Both the position numbers and the translations under genes were made by a program. Under the pieces are notes generated by a model. That model made no database searches and had not been told where the DNA came from. It was given only the letters and a program-made list of their open reading frames with translations. Positions 45,265 through 53,692 of a DNA stretch of 64,000 bases are shown piece by piece (the stretch's first letter is position 1; the number at the start of each line of letters is the position of its first letter). The stretch comes from Magnetovibrio sp. PR-2 (lineage in GTDB: Bacteria; Pseudomonadota; Alphaproteobacteria; Rhodospirillales; Magnetovibrionaceae), in assembly GCF_036689815.1 (NCBI RefSeq), contig NZ_JBAHUR010000001.1, forward strand, positions 1 to 64,000, read 5' to 3'.

Positions 45265-46686
45265 TTACTTTTTTGGGTTGACCGATCCCGTGAGCAAGAC
45301 TTGGCCCACCGCGTAACACCACAGGGACACAGGCATAAAGCCAATTTCATGGTCGCCGATGACGCGCTTGCCCGACATGTTGCGCGTGAGCGCCTTTGAC
45401 GGTGTTGTGGGTTGGTTTTCATCCAAAAATTCCAACATGTCGCCCAAAACTTTGCTCGGCTTGGACATCGCTTTGTTGCTCCAGTCGATCTCTAGACATT
45501 TGACAGGCGTATTACCCTTCGCCGGCATCTCGACCAAAGCCACGTGTTTGTGTTTGCGCCCTTTTTTCCAAAAGGCATAGAACAAACGCTGGAATGTCGG
45601 CGAGTGCATAAATTGAGAAATCACCGCCGTTTCCGCCAGACGTGCCATGGCCTCATCACCGATGGCGACGGGGCCGGCTAAGCCTGCACGTAACGCCGGT
45701 GAGGTCAGATACACCTTGAACCGCGTTTGACGTTGAAACCGCTTGGATTCCCCATCAACCCGCCAGATGCGTTTGATCAGATAGGAATCTTCCAAAAACT
45801 CTAAATACTTTCGCAGTGTGTTTTTGGCAACGCTCATATCGCGTGAGAGATTTTCGATGCTGGTTTCAATGCCCGATTCCAGCGCCAAGCGGGTCATCAG
45901 TTTTGCCACCTCGCGTTGGTCGGCAATGCCGCTGAGCCCGGCCAAGTCGCAGTGCAAAATCTTCGACGCCACATCCACCGAATTGGTGCGCTGATCGCCA
46001 ACCGCAAACGCGACCTCCGGAAAACCGCCCGCATTGACGTAATCGACAAAGTGATTGTTCAAAGCATCCAGATCCGTCAAACGGCCTTGAGCATCAAAGA
46101 GTTTGTCCCGGATACGTTTGATGTGCAGATATTCGACAAACAACACGGGCGGCAGCACCGCATGGCTGAACGGTCCGGGCGCTTTGCGTTTTTTACCCTC
46201 TGGCGTCGGGATGAGCGTGTCTTCGGCCGGCATCAATGCGCTGACCGCAGTGATGCGGCAAGTCGGACGGGCGCGCGCCAGTTCGTCTAATCGTTTTTCC
46301 CATTCGGGCACATTGTGCATGTCGTCCAAGAAGACATAGGCGCCTGCACCGCCTTCGCCGACGCCCGCGGCTTCGAAAGCCTGGTCCAACAATTCGATCA
46401 AAGGATGGTTCGCAAAAGCCGGATTGTCCAAACGGAGATATATGAGTTGTTCGGGGGGAACCCCAAGATCCATCAGCAGATTGATCACCTGCTTGATTAA
46501 GACGGATTTACCAGACCGGCCCGGTCCAGCCAAAACGGCAGCCAATCCACCGCCAGCGCGCACACGTTGGGTAAATGGCTGAACAAAAGCCCGGCGCGCC
46601 ACACGCTTCACAGCAATGTCTATGGCGCCAGTTGTCCACCACGCATTGTCCAGGATCAGCCGATTTTTATAATCAACATCAAGCAT
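45265..46686 (-). CDS. AAA-type ATPase with DUF4143 domain
   Basis: A 473-residue protein of the AAA_14 + DUF4143 family. Walker A is GPGRSGKSVL near residue 52, Walker B YVFLDDMHN near residue 118. The C-terminal half has the winged-helix DUF4143 part (MSVAKNTLRKYLEFLEDSYLIKRIWR). Such ATPases are widespread, patchily distributed and of unknown function; archaeal relatives are thought to be mobile or defence-linked. Flanking DNA at 45182-45264 and 46687-46860 is notably AT-rich next to its GC-richer neighbours. It has no partner gene here. Confidence 0.88.
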   Translation of the reverse strand: MLDVDYKNRLILDNAWWTTGAIDIAVKRVARRAFVQPFTQRVRAGGGLAAVLAGPGRSGKSVLIKQVINLLMDLGVPPEQLIYLRLDNPAFANHPLIELLDQAFEAAGVGEGGAGAYVFLDDMHNVPEWEKRLDELARARPTCRITAVSALMPAEDTLIPTPEGKKRKAPGPFSHAVLPPVLFVEYLHIKRIRDKLFDAQGRLTDLDALNNHFVDYVNAGGFPEVAFAVGDQRTNSVDVASKILHCDLAGLSGIADQREVAKLMTRLALESGIETSIENLSRDMSVAKNTLRKYLEFLEDSYLIKRIWRVDGESKRFQRQTRFKVYLTSPALRAGLAGPVAIGDEAMARLAETAVISQFMHSPTFQRLFYAFWKKGRKHKHVALVEMPAKGNTPVKCLEIDWSNKAMSKPSKVLGDMLEFLDENQPTTPSKALTRNMSGKRVIGDHEIGFMPVSLWCYAVGQVLLTGSVNPKK

Positions 46687-46812
46687 TTAAATCCCCAACG
46701 ACAAAACCGCCAGCGCAAAACGGCTGTCTTTTTCAACCCAATAATAAGGCAAACTATATGATTTTATCTTATTTTTCAATACTAAATTACTGAATTTAAA
46801 CCTTCTTTTGTC

Positions 46813-47402
46813 TTATCTTTTGTTTTTTAATTCTTTAATTGTTTGACGTAATTTGGGTAGTCTCTCGCGCTCAAACCACACATTCTTTTTCATCCAAGAC
46901 GTATTTCGCCAACTGGGGTGTGGCAGGGGGAAAATCGATGGGGCGTACTCTTGGCCACACGCACCGTTTGCGTCATGGTTCTTTTCCGCGCATCTCCCAG
47001 GTATACTTTTTGCGCATACATCCCGATCAGCAAGGTCAATTCAATATTGGGCAAGACGGCTTTTAAGCGGTCATGCCATAGCGGCGCGCATTCCGGGCGC
47101 GGCGGGTTATCGCCGCCGTTTGGTACGCGGCCGGGATAACAAAAACCCATGGGCATAATGGCGAACTTGTTTGAATCGTAAAAGGATTCTCGATCGACAT
47201 TCAACCAATCCCGCAACCGATCACCGGAGGCATCATTCCACGGTATGGACGTTTTGTGCACTTTGGTTCCCGGTGCTTGACCGATGATCAAGACCTTTGC
47301 GCCAACCCCTGCACGCACAACGGGATTTGCCCCTAAAGGCAGGTCCTTGGCACAGGTCCGACACGCGCGAATTTCTCCAAGAAGGGCTTTGAGATCATCC
47401 AT
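46813..47402 (-). pseudogene. Uracil-DNA glycosylase family protein, 3' frameshift
   Basis: The frame from ATG 47402 gives 170 residues with ACRTCAKDLPLGANP, VLIIGQAPGTKVHKT and the active-site region of the Cys-rich family of uracil-DNA glycosylases. Near 46926-46934 (a run of five G and four A on the plus strand) it leaves frame and stops at 46890. In the other frame the true C-terminus reads FPLPHPSWRNTSWMKKN and ends at 46813. One added base or two lost bases would join them. The gene is either freshly broken or carries a sequencing error. Confidence 0.75.
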
Positions 47403-47457
47403 GATTGCGCCATGATGCGCGCTCTTCCAACACTCGTCCACCGTCCCGGAACACATC

Positions 47458-48279
47458 ATGCGTTTGGCCCTGCACAATCCCTATGTCTTAGCCCTCGCCG
47501 CAGTTGCGGCTCTGTTGGTCATAGCTGGTCTTGTGTGGACGGTCTTAGCCCCGCCCGCTCCGCCGCAATTGGCGATGCAAATCGCAGATGCACGGTCTGT
47601 TTTGGATCACGCACGCGCACAGGGGCGCATTCACCCCCTGCCCTACGCGGTTCAAATCCCAAAGGGTGATGGAGTCACAACAGATGAGCGCAAGACTCTT
47701 TTCATGGCCAAGCTTTTGCCGCTCATTGTCGCCGAAAACGACCGCATATCCACACAACGCCGGCAGCTTTTGACGACCACGATTGCCCCGGCACAACTCA
47801 ATGCGCTGGGGCTCGCCTATGGCCTAAAGCCGAAAACTACATCTAAGGATAGTTTGCTTTCCAGAGTTGACACGCTGCCGGTTTCTTTGGTTTTGGCGCA
47901 AGCCGCCATTGAATCGGCTTGGGGCACGTCGCGGTTTGCTCAAGACGGCAATGCCTATTTTGGCGAACGCACATTTGACCCAGACGCACCTGGGCTGACG
48001 CCGAAGCGCGCGAGTGGATTTAAGGTCAAGAGTTTCGACACGGCTCAGCTGTCTGTGCGCTCCTATATGCGCACTCTAAATACGCACCGCGCCTATTCAG
48101 CCTTGCGTCAACGCCGCGCACACCTGCGCGCTGGAAACGCACCCGTGCTGGGCCCGGATCTGGCCCAATATCTCAAAGATTATTCTGAAATTGGTAACAA
48201 TTACATACTCTTAATCGAACGCACAATTTCGGGTAATGATCTGTACGCCTTTGATCAGCTTTTGTTATCCACGCATTGA
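47458..48279 (+). CDS. Bax-like glucosaminidase-domain protein
   Basis: A 273-residue envelope protein. An N-terminal transmembrane segment (YVLALAAVAALLVIAGLVWTVL, residues 9-30) anchors it. The glucosaminidase domain (about 130-260) has LAQAAIESAWGTSRFAQDGNAYFGE, with the catalytic Glu and aromatic residues of the E. coli Bax/FlgJ-like family. It probably cleaves beta-N-acetylglucosaminyl bonds in peptidoglycan. It is divergent from the uracil-DNA glycosylase gene, with 55 bases between the starts. Confidence 0.88.
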   Translation: MRLALHNPYVLALAAVAALLVIAGLVWTVLAPPAPPQLAMQIADARSVLDHARAQGRIHPLPYAVQIPKGDGVTTDERKTLFMAKLLPLIVAENDRISTQRRQLLTTTIAPAQLNALGLAYGLKPKTTSKDSLLSRVDTLPVSLVLAQAAIESAWGTSRFAQDGNAYFGERTFDPDAPGLTPKRASGFKVKSFDTAQLSVRSYMRTLNTHRAYSALRQRRAHLRAGNAPVLGPDLAQYLKDYSEIGNNYILLIERTISGNDLYAFDQLLLSTH

Positions 48280-48380
48280 CCTCAAAATAATCAACCTGCA
48301 CCTACACCTTCGAGGGTTGTGAGTGCCCTGGCGCACCCGGATAATTCCTGCCGTCAGAGCCCGTCCCCAGGAGAACAAAC

Positions 48381-48851
48381 GTGGTCAACGTCCTTTTTGT
48401 ATGTCTTGGCAACATTTGCCGATCCCCCACCGCCGAAGGCGTTTTTCGCGATCTGGTTGAACGCGAAGGTTTGGCCGATCAGATCACCATCGACAGTGCG
48501 GGAACACACGCCTATCACGTCGGCGAACAACCCGACCGCCGCGCACAAGCCGAAGCCCAACGGCGCGGCATTGACATCAGTGCCCTGCGCGGCCGCCAAG
48601 CGCGGCCACAGGATTTTCAAACCTTCGACTATGTCTTGGCCATGGACCGCTCCAACCACGACAACCTCATGTCCATCTGTCCTTTGGGCAGTGAAGAGCG
48701 TCTCGCCATGTTCTTAGACTTTGCGCCGAACGTGGATCGTCGCGAAGTCCCTGATCCTTATTATGACGGTGGTTTCAACAAAGTATATGACATGATTGAG
48801 AAAGCCGCACAGGGTTTACTTGCCGATATTCGGACCAATCACCTCTCCTAA
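48381..48851 (+). CDS. Low-molecular-weight protein tyrosine phosphatase
   Basis: A 156-residue enzyme from GTG 48381 (AGGAG before it). The P-loop is CLGNICRS (Cys8 to Arg14), and the general acid is in VPDPYYDGG near residue 126. It dephosphorylates tyrosine-phosphorylated proteins such as exopolysaccharide kinases or small phosphometabolites. No tyrosine kinase is near. The next gene, 23 bases on, is a fructosamine-kinase-like gene; in many bacteria these two are adjacent, and co-transcription is likely. Confidence 0.95.
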   Translation: MVNVLFVCLGNICRSPTAEGVFRDLVEREGLADQITIDSAGTHAYHVGEQPDRRAQAEAQRRGIDISALRGRQARPQDFQTFDYVLAMDRSNHDNLMSICPLGSEERLAMFLDFAPNVDRREVPDPYYDGGFNKVYDMIEKAAQGLLADIRTNHLS

Positions 48852-48874
48852 CACTCCGCAAAAGAGGAGCCCCG

Positions 48875-49744
48875 GTGAGCGCCAACCGACACGCCCGATT
48901 GTCCCATTTGGTGGGGGCCGAAATTGACGAGCTTCAGCCCCTTTCTGGCGGGTGTGTCGGCGATGTCAACCGGGCGGAGTTGTCAGACGGGCGCACTGTG
49001 GTGATCAAATCCGCCCCCGAAGGCACAGACGAAGCCCAAGGCATTCATGTCGAAGGGGACATGCTGATTTATTTGCGTACGCATTCTCACTTGCCGGTCC
49101 CCGACGTCCTCGCCAGAACGGACGGGGCTCTGGTGATGGAATATCTCAACACCGGGGGCGGGCTTAGCGCGCGCGTTCAAGACGACGCAGCGCACCATGT
49201 CGCCAAGCTCCACGATATTTCGACTGACGACGGCTTTGGCTTTGATTTTGACACGGTCATTGGCGGACTGCACCAACCCAACCCTTGGACCCCATCATGG
49301 GTCGATTTTTTCCGCGATCAGCGCCTCATGTCTATGGGGCGCGACGCAGAGCGCGTCGGGCGTATGCCGACGCTACTGCTAAACCGCTTAAGCCAATTTT
49401 GTGAAAACTTGGATCGTTGGATTCTTGAGCCGCCGAGCCCCAGCTTGCTCCACGGCGATATGTGGTCAGGAAATGTGTTGAGCGCACAACACCGCATCAC
49501 CGGTTTTATCGACCCGGCCATTTATTTCGGGCATGCAGAAATCGAGCTTGCCTTTACCACCCTATTTTCTACGTTTGGGCGGCCTTTTTTCGATGAATAT
49601 CAAAAGCTACGCGCTATCGAGCCGGGATTTTTCGAAGAACGTTTGGACATTTACAACCTCTATCCGCTATTGGTTCATGTCCGCTTGTTTGGCGGCTCTT
49701 ATGTCGGCTCGGTTGAACGTACTCTGCGAAAGTTTGGATTTTGA
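48875..49744 (+). CDS. Fructosamine kinase/aminoglycoside phosphotransferase family
   Basis: A 289-residue kinase-like protein. LSGGCVGDVNRAEL is the Gly-rich loop, VVIKSAPEG the Lys strand, LLHGDMWSGNVL the catalytic loop (HGDxxxxN) and GFIDPAIYFGHAE the DFD-like metal region. The motifs match bacterial fructosamine kinases (YniA/FN3K-like), which phosphorylate Amadori products so that they detach. It follows the LMW-PTP gene. The stop overlaps the HAD gene start. Confidence 0.93.
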   Translation: MSANRHARLSHLVGAEIDELQPLSGGCVGDVNRAELSDGRTVVIKSAPEGTDEAQGIHVEGDMLIYLRTHSHLPVPDVLARTDGALVMEYLNTGGGLSARVQDDAAHHVAKLHDISTDDGFGFDFDTVIGGLHQPNPWTPSWVDFFRDQRLMSMGRDAERVGRMPTLLLNRLSQFCENLDRWILEPPSPSLLHGDMWSGNVLSAQHRITGFIDPAIYFGHAEIELAFTTLFSTFGRPFFDEYQKLRAIEPGFFEERLDIYNLYPLLVHVRLFGGSYVGSVERTLRKFGF

Positions 49745-50403
49745 TGCCTCCCCAATTGGTGATTTTTGACTGTGACGGCGTCTTGGTCGACAGCGAGATG
49801 ATCGCATCGCGTCAACTGGCCGCTTACCTCACCGAACTGGGAAGAGACACGTCGGCGGCCGAGTGCCGTGCGACGTTTACCGGTATGTCGATCAAATCCG
49901 TCGGCGAACATGTCCGCCGGGATTGGGACATGACTTTACCTGAGGACTTTGTTGAACAGCTCCGCCTGCGCGACATCGACGCCTTCACCCGTGAACTGCT
50001 GCCCATCGCCGGCGTCCGCGACGTCATAGAGACCCTAAAATCCCAGCAGATCCCCATCTGTGTGGCCTCCAGCGGCACGCCGGAAAAAATACGCCACTCA
50101 CTGACCATCACGCAATTGCTCGACCTCTTCGACGACAAGCTCTTTAGCGCAACGCAAGTCACCCATGGCAAGCCCGCTCCTGATTTGTTTGAACTTGCTG
50201 CCTCCAAAATGGGGGCGACGCCCGCGCAATCCGTCGTTATTGAAGACGCAGCGCCAGGCGTTCAAGGTGGTGTGGCTGCCGGAATGACTGTTTTGGGATT
50301 TACGGGCGGCAGTCATTGCACTCAAGAAAGTCGCGAGGCCTTGATCAGCGCCGGAGCTGAGGACGTATTTGCAACAATGAACGAATTACGCACCTACTTT
50401 TAA
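49744..50403 (+). CDS. HAD superfamily phosphatase
   Basis: A 219-residue HAD-IA hydrolase from the ATG at 49744, which overlaps the FN3K stop by one base. The nucleophile is in VIFDCDGVLVDSEM, motif II is CVASSGTP, motif III Lys in VTHGKPAPDLF, and motif IV VVIEDAAPG. It resembles beta-phosphoglucomutase-like sugar phosphatases. The tight overlap with the fructosamine kinase suggests a shared salvage role, but this is inference. The region after it (50404-50600) is AT-rich with no gene. Confidence 0.93.
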   Translation: MPPQLVIFDCDGVLVDSEMIASRQLAAYLTELGRDTSAAECRATFTGMSIKSVGEHVRRDWDMTLPEDFVEQLRLRDIDAFTRELLPIAGVRDVIETLKSQQIPICVASSGTPEKIRHSLTITQLLDLFDDKLFSATQVTHGKPAPDLFELAASKMGATPAQSVVIEDAAPGVQGGVAAGMTVLGFTGGSHCTQESREALISAGAEDVFATMNELRTYF

Positions 50404-50600
50404 TAAGTCTCTTAATTTTACAAATATATCAATTGCTTATGATTAAATTCAAATAAAATATTTATTATTGGAATTTTCAACTTCGAGTGAAAAACCATAT
50501 ATTGACTTATAAGTAGGTACTTCTTTTTGAACTCTTCAACACACTTATCACACAACCATTTAAAGCTATTTAGAAACCGCACTGTTCTTATTTAGTAAAC
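50404..50600. other. AT-rich intergenic stretch
   Basis: About 200 bases with far more A and T than neighbours and no reading frame, tRNA or clear terminator that I can support. It separates the HAD gene from the convergent thpR gene. Confidence 0.5.
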
Positions 50601-51140
50601 TTAATTATGATATTTAATCAACGGGTTATACATAGGTCCACGATGTGTAATGACACTCTCAAACAAGGTAAAACCCAGCCCTTCAAAGGTTTCTACCTTT
50701 AGATCAGCATGCGCCTCTAGATAGTCCGCGAAGCGAAATTGCGATACAGCACCGCGGCGAAACCGCGCCAAGGTGACATGTGGCTGATATTTTCGGTGTT
50801 CCGGCTCTAATCCTGCCCGAATCAATACACCGTCAATGGTGCGGTGAAGGTCTGTCAACGTCCCCTGGGGGTGATCCTTCACTCCCGCCCAAAGGGAATG
50901 CGGCGGACGGCCAAAGGTCCCAACGCCCACAAGGGACAATGCATAGGGCTGGACACGCACGACCTCCAGAGCTTTAGCAAGGTCTTCAGCCACATTTTCA
51001 TCGACTTCGCCAATAAATCGCAAAGTGATGTGCATGTTATCTGGCGCGACCCAACGGGCCTCAGGCAGACCATTTTGTATTAAAATCAACTGATTAGATG
51101 CGTTCTCGGGTATTTGAATCCCGACAAAGAGCCGTATCAT
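50601..51140 (-). CDS. thpR: RNA 2',3'-cyclic phosphodiesterase (ThpR/LigT)
   Basis: A 179-residue 2H phosphoesterase. The two catalytic H-x-T-x motifs are HITLRF (near residue 40) and HVTLARF (near residue 126). The family hydrolyses 2',3'-cyclic phosphates on RNA or small nucleotides; in E. coli it also joins half tRNAs in vitro. It is followed by an AT-rich gap. It sits 27 bases upstream, on the same strand, of nothing certain; the next gene in that direction is the aldo/keto reductase. Confidence 0.93.
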   Translation of the reverse strand: MIRLFVGIQIPENASNQLILIQNGLPEARWVAPDNMHITLRFIGEVDENVAEDLAKALEVVRVQPYALSLVGVGTFGRPPHSLWAGVKDHPQGTLTDLHRTIDGVLIRAGLEPEHRKYQPHVTLARFRRGAVSQFRFADYLEAHADLKVETFEGLGFTLFESVITHRGPMYNPLIKYHN

Positions 51141-51167
51141 GTGCGCCGCTCCCTTTCACAAAAGCGC

Positions 51168-52226
51168 TTACGGTGCTGGGTTGGGGATGGCCGTATGAAC
51201 GACTTCAATTTCCGCCAGGATCTCATCACTCAACTCAACGTCGATTGAAGCGATGTTTTCTTTCAGCTGCTCCATCGTCGTCGCGCCAACGATGTTTGAG
51301 GTCAAGAACGGCTGACGGTTGATGAAAGCCAATGCCATGGTCGCTAAATTAAGATCAAACTTCTGGCTAACAGCAGCGTAAGACTCAACTGCAGATGCAC
51401 ATAAGTCTCTTAAATAACGGTCAAAATAAGGAAATAAGGTTAGCCGAGCACCTTCAGGCCGCGCGCCGCGCAAGTATTTACCGCTGAGCACGCCAAACGC
51501 CAAAGGTGAGTACGCCAACAGACCGCATTGTTCGCGGACTGACACTTCAGCCAGCCCGACTTCATAAGTCCGGTTAAGCAGATTGTATGGATTTTGTACC
51601 GAAGCCACCCGGGGCAACCCGAGGCGTTCAGACAGCTCAACGTATTTCATCACGCCCCAAGGGGTCTCGTTCGACACGCCGACGGCGCGAATTTTCCCGG
51701 CTTTGTGCGCGTCGGAGAGCGCTGACAACGTTTCTTCCAGCGGCGTCCAATCGGCCTGATCGCTGTGCTCGTAGTTCAAACGCCCAAAAAAGTTGGCGGG
51801 ACGTTCCGGCCAGTGGATTTGATAAAGATCGATGTAATCCGTTTGTAGACGGCGCAAGCTTTCGTCTATTGCTTTGGAAATATTGGCTTTATCCAGTCTC
51901 ATAGAACCCGGACGCATATAATCGACCGGCGGGTTTTGACCGTTCGCATTTTTACACGCGATTTTTGTCGCCAAAACCACCTTGTCCCGACCGCCACGGG
52001 CTTTGAGCCAGTTGCCAATGATGGTTTCCGTCGCCCCATAGGTTTCAGCGGTGGGTGGAACACTGTACAGCTCCGCCGTATCAAAGAAATTCACCCCTTG
52101 GGCTAGGGCGTAATCCATTTGCTCGAAAGCGTCATCTTGGGTGTTTTGACGCCCCCACGTCATGGTTCCCAAACAAATACGGCTCACATCGAGGCCGGTT
52201 TTTCCCAATGCACTGTACTTCATCAT
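51168..52226 (-). CDS. NADP-dependent aldo/keto reductase, Tas-like
   Basis: A 352-residue (beta/alpha)8 oxidoreductase. FDTAELYSVPPT carries the catalytic Asp/Tyr region, VLATKIACKN the Lys strand, YIDLYQIHWPER the His strand. CGLLAYSPLAFGVLSGKYL and FLTSNIVGATTMEQLKEN bind NADP. Length and motifs are closest to E. coli Tas. It reduces aldehydes or ketones; substrate unknown. It is 27 bases upstream of thpR on the same strand, so the two may be co-transcribed. Confidence 0.94.
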   Translation of the reverse strand: MMKYSALGKTGLDVSRICLGTMTWGRQNTQDDAFEQMDYALAQGVNFFDTAELYSVPPTAETYGATETIIGNWLKARGGRDKVVLATKIACKNANGQNPPVDYMRPGSMRLDKANISKAIDESLRRLQTDYIDLYQIHWPERPANFFGRLNYEHSDQADWTPLEETLSALSDAHKAGKIRAVGVSNETPWGVMKYVELSERLGLPRVASVQNPYNLLNRTYEVGLAEVSVREQCGLLAYSPLAFGVLSGKYLRGARPEGARLTLFPYFDRYLRDLCASAVESYAAVSQKFDLNLATMALAFINRQPFLTSNIVGATTMEQLKENIASIDVELSDEILAEIEVVHTAIPNPAP

Positions 52227-52276
52227 AAATCCTTATATATTCAAATATAGAAATACTAATTATCAAGCACAAAGAG

Positions 52277-52963
52277 TTACTTGATAACAGATATGATTTT
52301 ATTTTTTATGCGTTTAACAATTATTTCCACACCCTTCGCATTGGGGTGAATCCCGTCTTTTTGGTTCAATTGGGGCAGAGCGGCAACATTTTCCAGAAAA
52401 AACGCATCGAGGGCGACGCCATGCTTTTGCGCCAGATCTGGATAGATGGAATTAAACTCACGGCCATAATCTTCCCCTAAGTTTGGGGGTGCCACCATAC
52501 CCGTCAACAGAACCGGGATGTTACGTGTTTTCAGCGTGGCGACGATCCAGTCAAGGTTTTCCCGCGTTTGCGCAGGATCTAGGCCTCTCAGTCCATCGTT
52601 CGCGCCCAGTTCCACAATCACGCCGTCAACCGGTGTTGCTAACAACCATTCCAGCCGCGAACGCCCACCTGCGGAGGTGTCACCGGAAACGCCACCGTTG
52701 ATCACCACGACATTATGACCGTCAGCCTGCAAAGCCGCTTGCAATTGCACCGGAAACGCGTCTTTTTGATCTAATCCATAACCTGCGGTGAGACTGTCGC
52801 CCAATGCCAAGACCACCTTGGCTTTTTCCGCTTCACCGGCCTGTACACCGTGCGGTGTTAACACAATAGCCGCACACACGAGACATATATTGACAAGCTT
52901 GCTCAGCGGGCCATATCCCCTAAAGCTAAAGAAACCGCGCAAAATAGTACTCAAATTCATCAC
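52277..52963 (-). CDS. tesA: SGNH-family arylesterase/acyl-CoA thioesterase I
   Basis: A 228-residue periplasmic esterase. A signal segment runs to about residue 42. LALGDSLTAGYG carries the nucleophile Ser57; NGGVSGDTSAGG is block II, ELGANDGLRG block III and DGIHPNAKGVE block V with the catalytic Asp and His. The length suits TesA. It is divergent from an ABC transporter (ybbA-ybbP), the arrangement found in E. coli, which supports the symbol. Confidence 0.9.
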   Translation of the reverse strand: MMNLSTILRGFFSFRGYGPLSKLVNICLVCAAIVLTPHGVQAGEAEKAKVVLALGDSLTAGYGLDQKDAFPVQLQAALQADGHNVVVINGGVSGDTSAGGRSRLEWLLATPVDGVIVELGANDGLRGLDPAQTRENLDWIVATLKTRNIPVLLTGMVAPPNLGEDYGREFNSIYPDLAQKHGVALDAFFLENVAALPQLNQKDGIHPNAKGVEIIVKRIKNKIISVIK

Positions 52964-52974
52964 AAGGCTGTCCT

Positions 52975-53688
52975 ATGCCCGATATGCAAACCACATCGTC
53001 ATCTGCCATTCATTTAAATGACGTTCACTTGAGACTTAACAGTGATGCGGGCGAGGTCAATATCTTGCGTGGAATAAATCTCGACATCGCACGCGGTGAA
53101 ACCATCGGTTTAGTCGGGCCTAGCGGGTCCGGAAAAACATCCTTGCTGATGGTGATCGCCGGACTGGAACGCGCCAGCGCGGGCCAAATCCAAGTCGCTG
53201 GGAACGACATCACCAATCTCAGCGAAGACCAATTGGCGCTGTTTCGGCGCGAACACACGGGTATTGTCTTTCAAAACTTCCATCTGGTGCCAACCATGAC
53301 GGCGTTGGAAAACGTCGCCCTGCCCCTCGAATTCGCGGGGCGCAAGCACGCCTTTGAAGCGGCGCGGGATCAGCTGGACGCTGTGGGTCTGTCCCATCGC
53401 CTTGAACACTACCCCGGCCAATTGTCGGGTGGTGAACAGCAACGGGTCGCTTTGGCCCGTGCTTTTGTCACGGAACCGACCTTGTTGTTGGCGGACGAAC
53501 CAACGGGAAACCTGGACGGCAAAACTGGCGAAACCGTGATGGAGCTGTTGTTCGATTTGCACAAACGCAAAAATACCACGTTGGTATTGATCACCCATGC
53601 CCCGGTTTTGGCGGAACAATGCTCGCGCATCCTCACCATGTTGGACGGCGAGATCGTCAACGATGCTCAAGCGGGGGTCTCGTCTTAA
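52975..53688 (+). CDS. ABC transporter ATP-binding protein (YbbA/LolD type)
   Basis: A 237-residue ATPase of the MacB/LolD branch. Walker A is GPSGSGKTS, the signature [14 protein letters not shown], and Walker [13 protein letters not shown]. It pairs with the FtsX-type permease encoded five bases downstream. In E. coli this pair is YbbA-YbbP, next to tesA. Function is unsettled but an export or lipid-related mechanotransmission role is likely. Confidence 0.95.
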   Translation: MPDMQTTSSSAIHLNDVHLRLNSDAGEVNILRGINLDIARGETIGLVGPSGSGKTSLLMVIAGLERASAGQIQVAGNDITNLSEDQLALFRREHTGIVFQNFHLVPTMTALENVALPLEFAGRKHAFEAARDQLDAVGLSHRLEHYPGQLSGGEQQRVALARAFVTEPTLLLADEPTGNLDGKTGETVMELLFDLHKRKNTTLVLITHAPVLAEQCSRILTMLDGEIVNDAQAGVSS

Positions 53689-53692
53689 ATCC

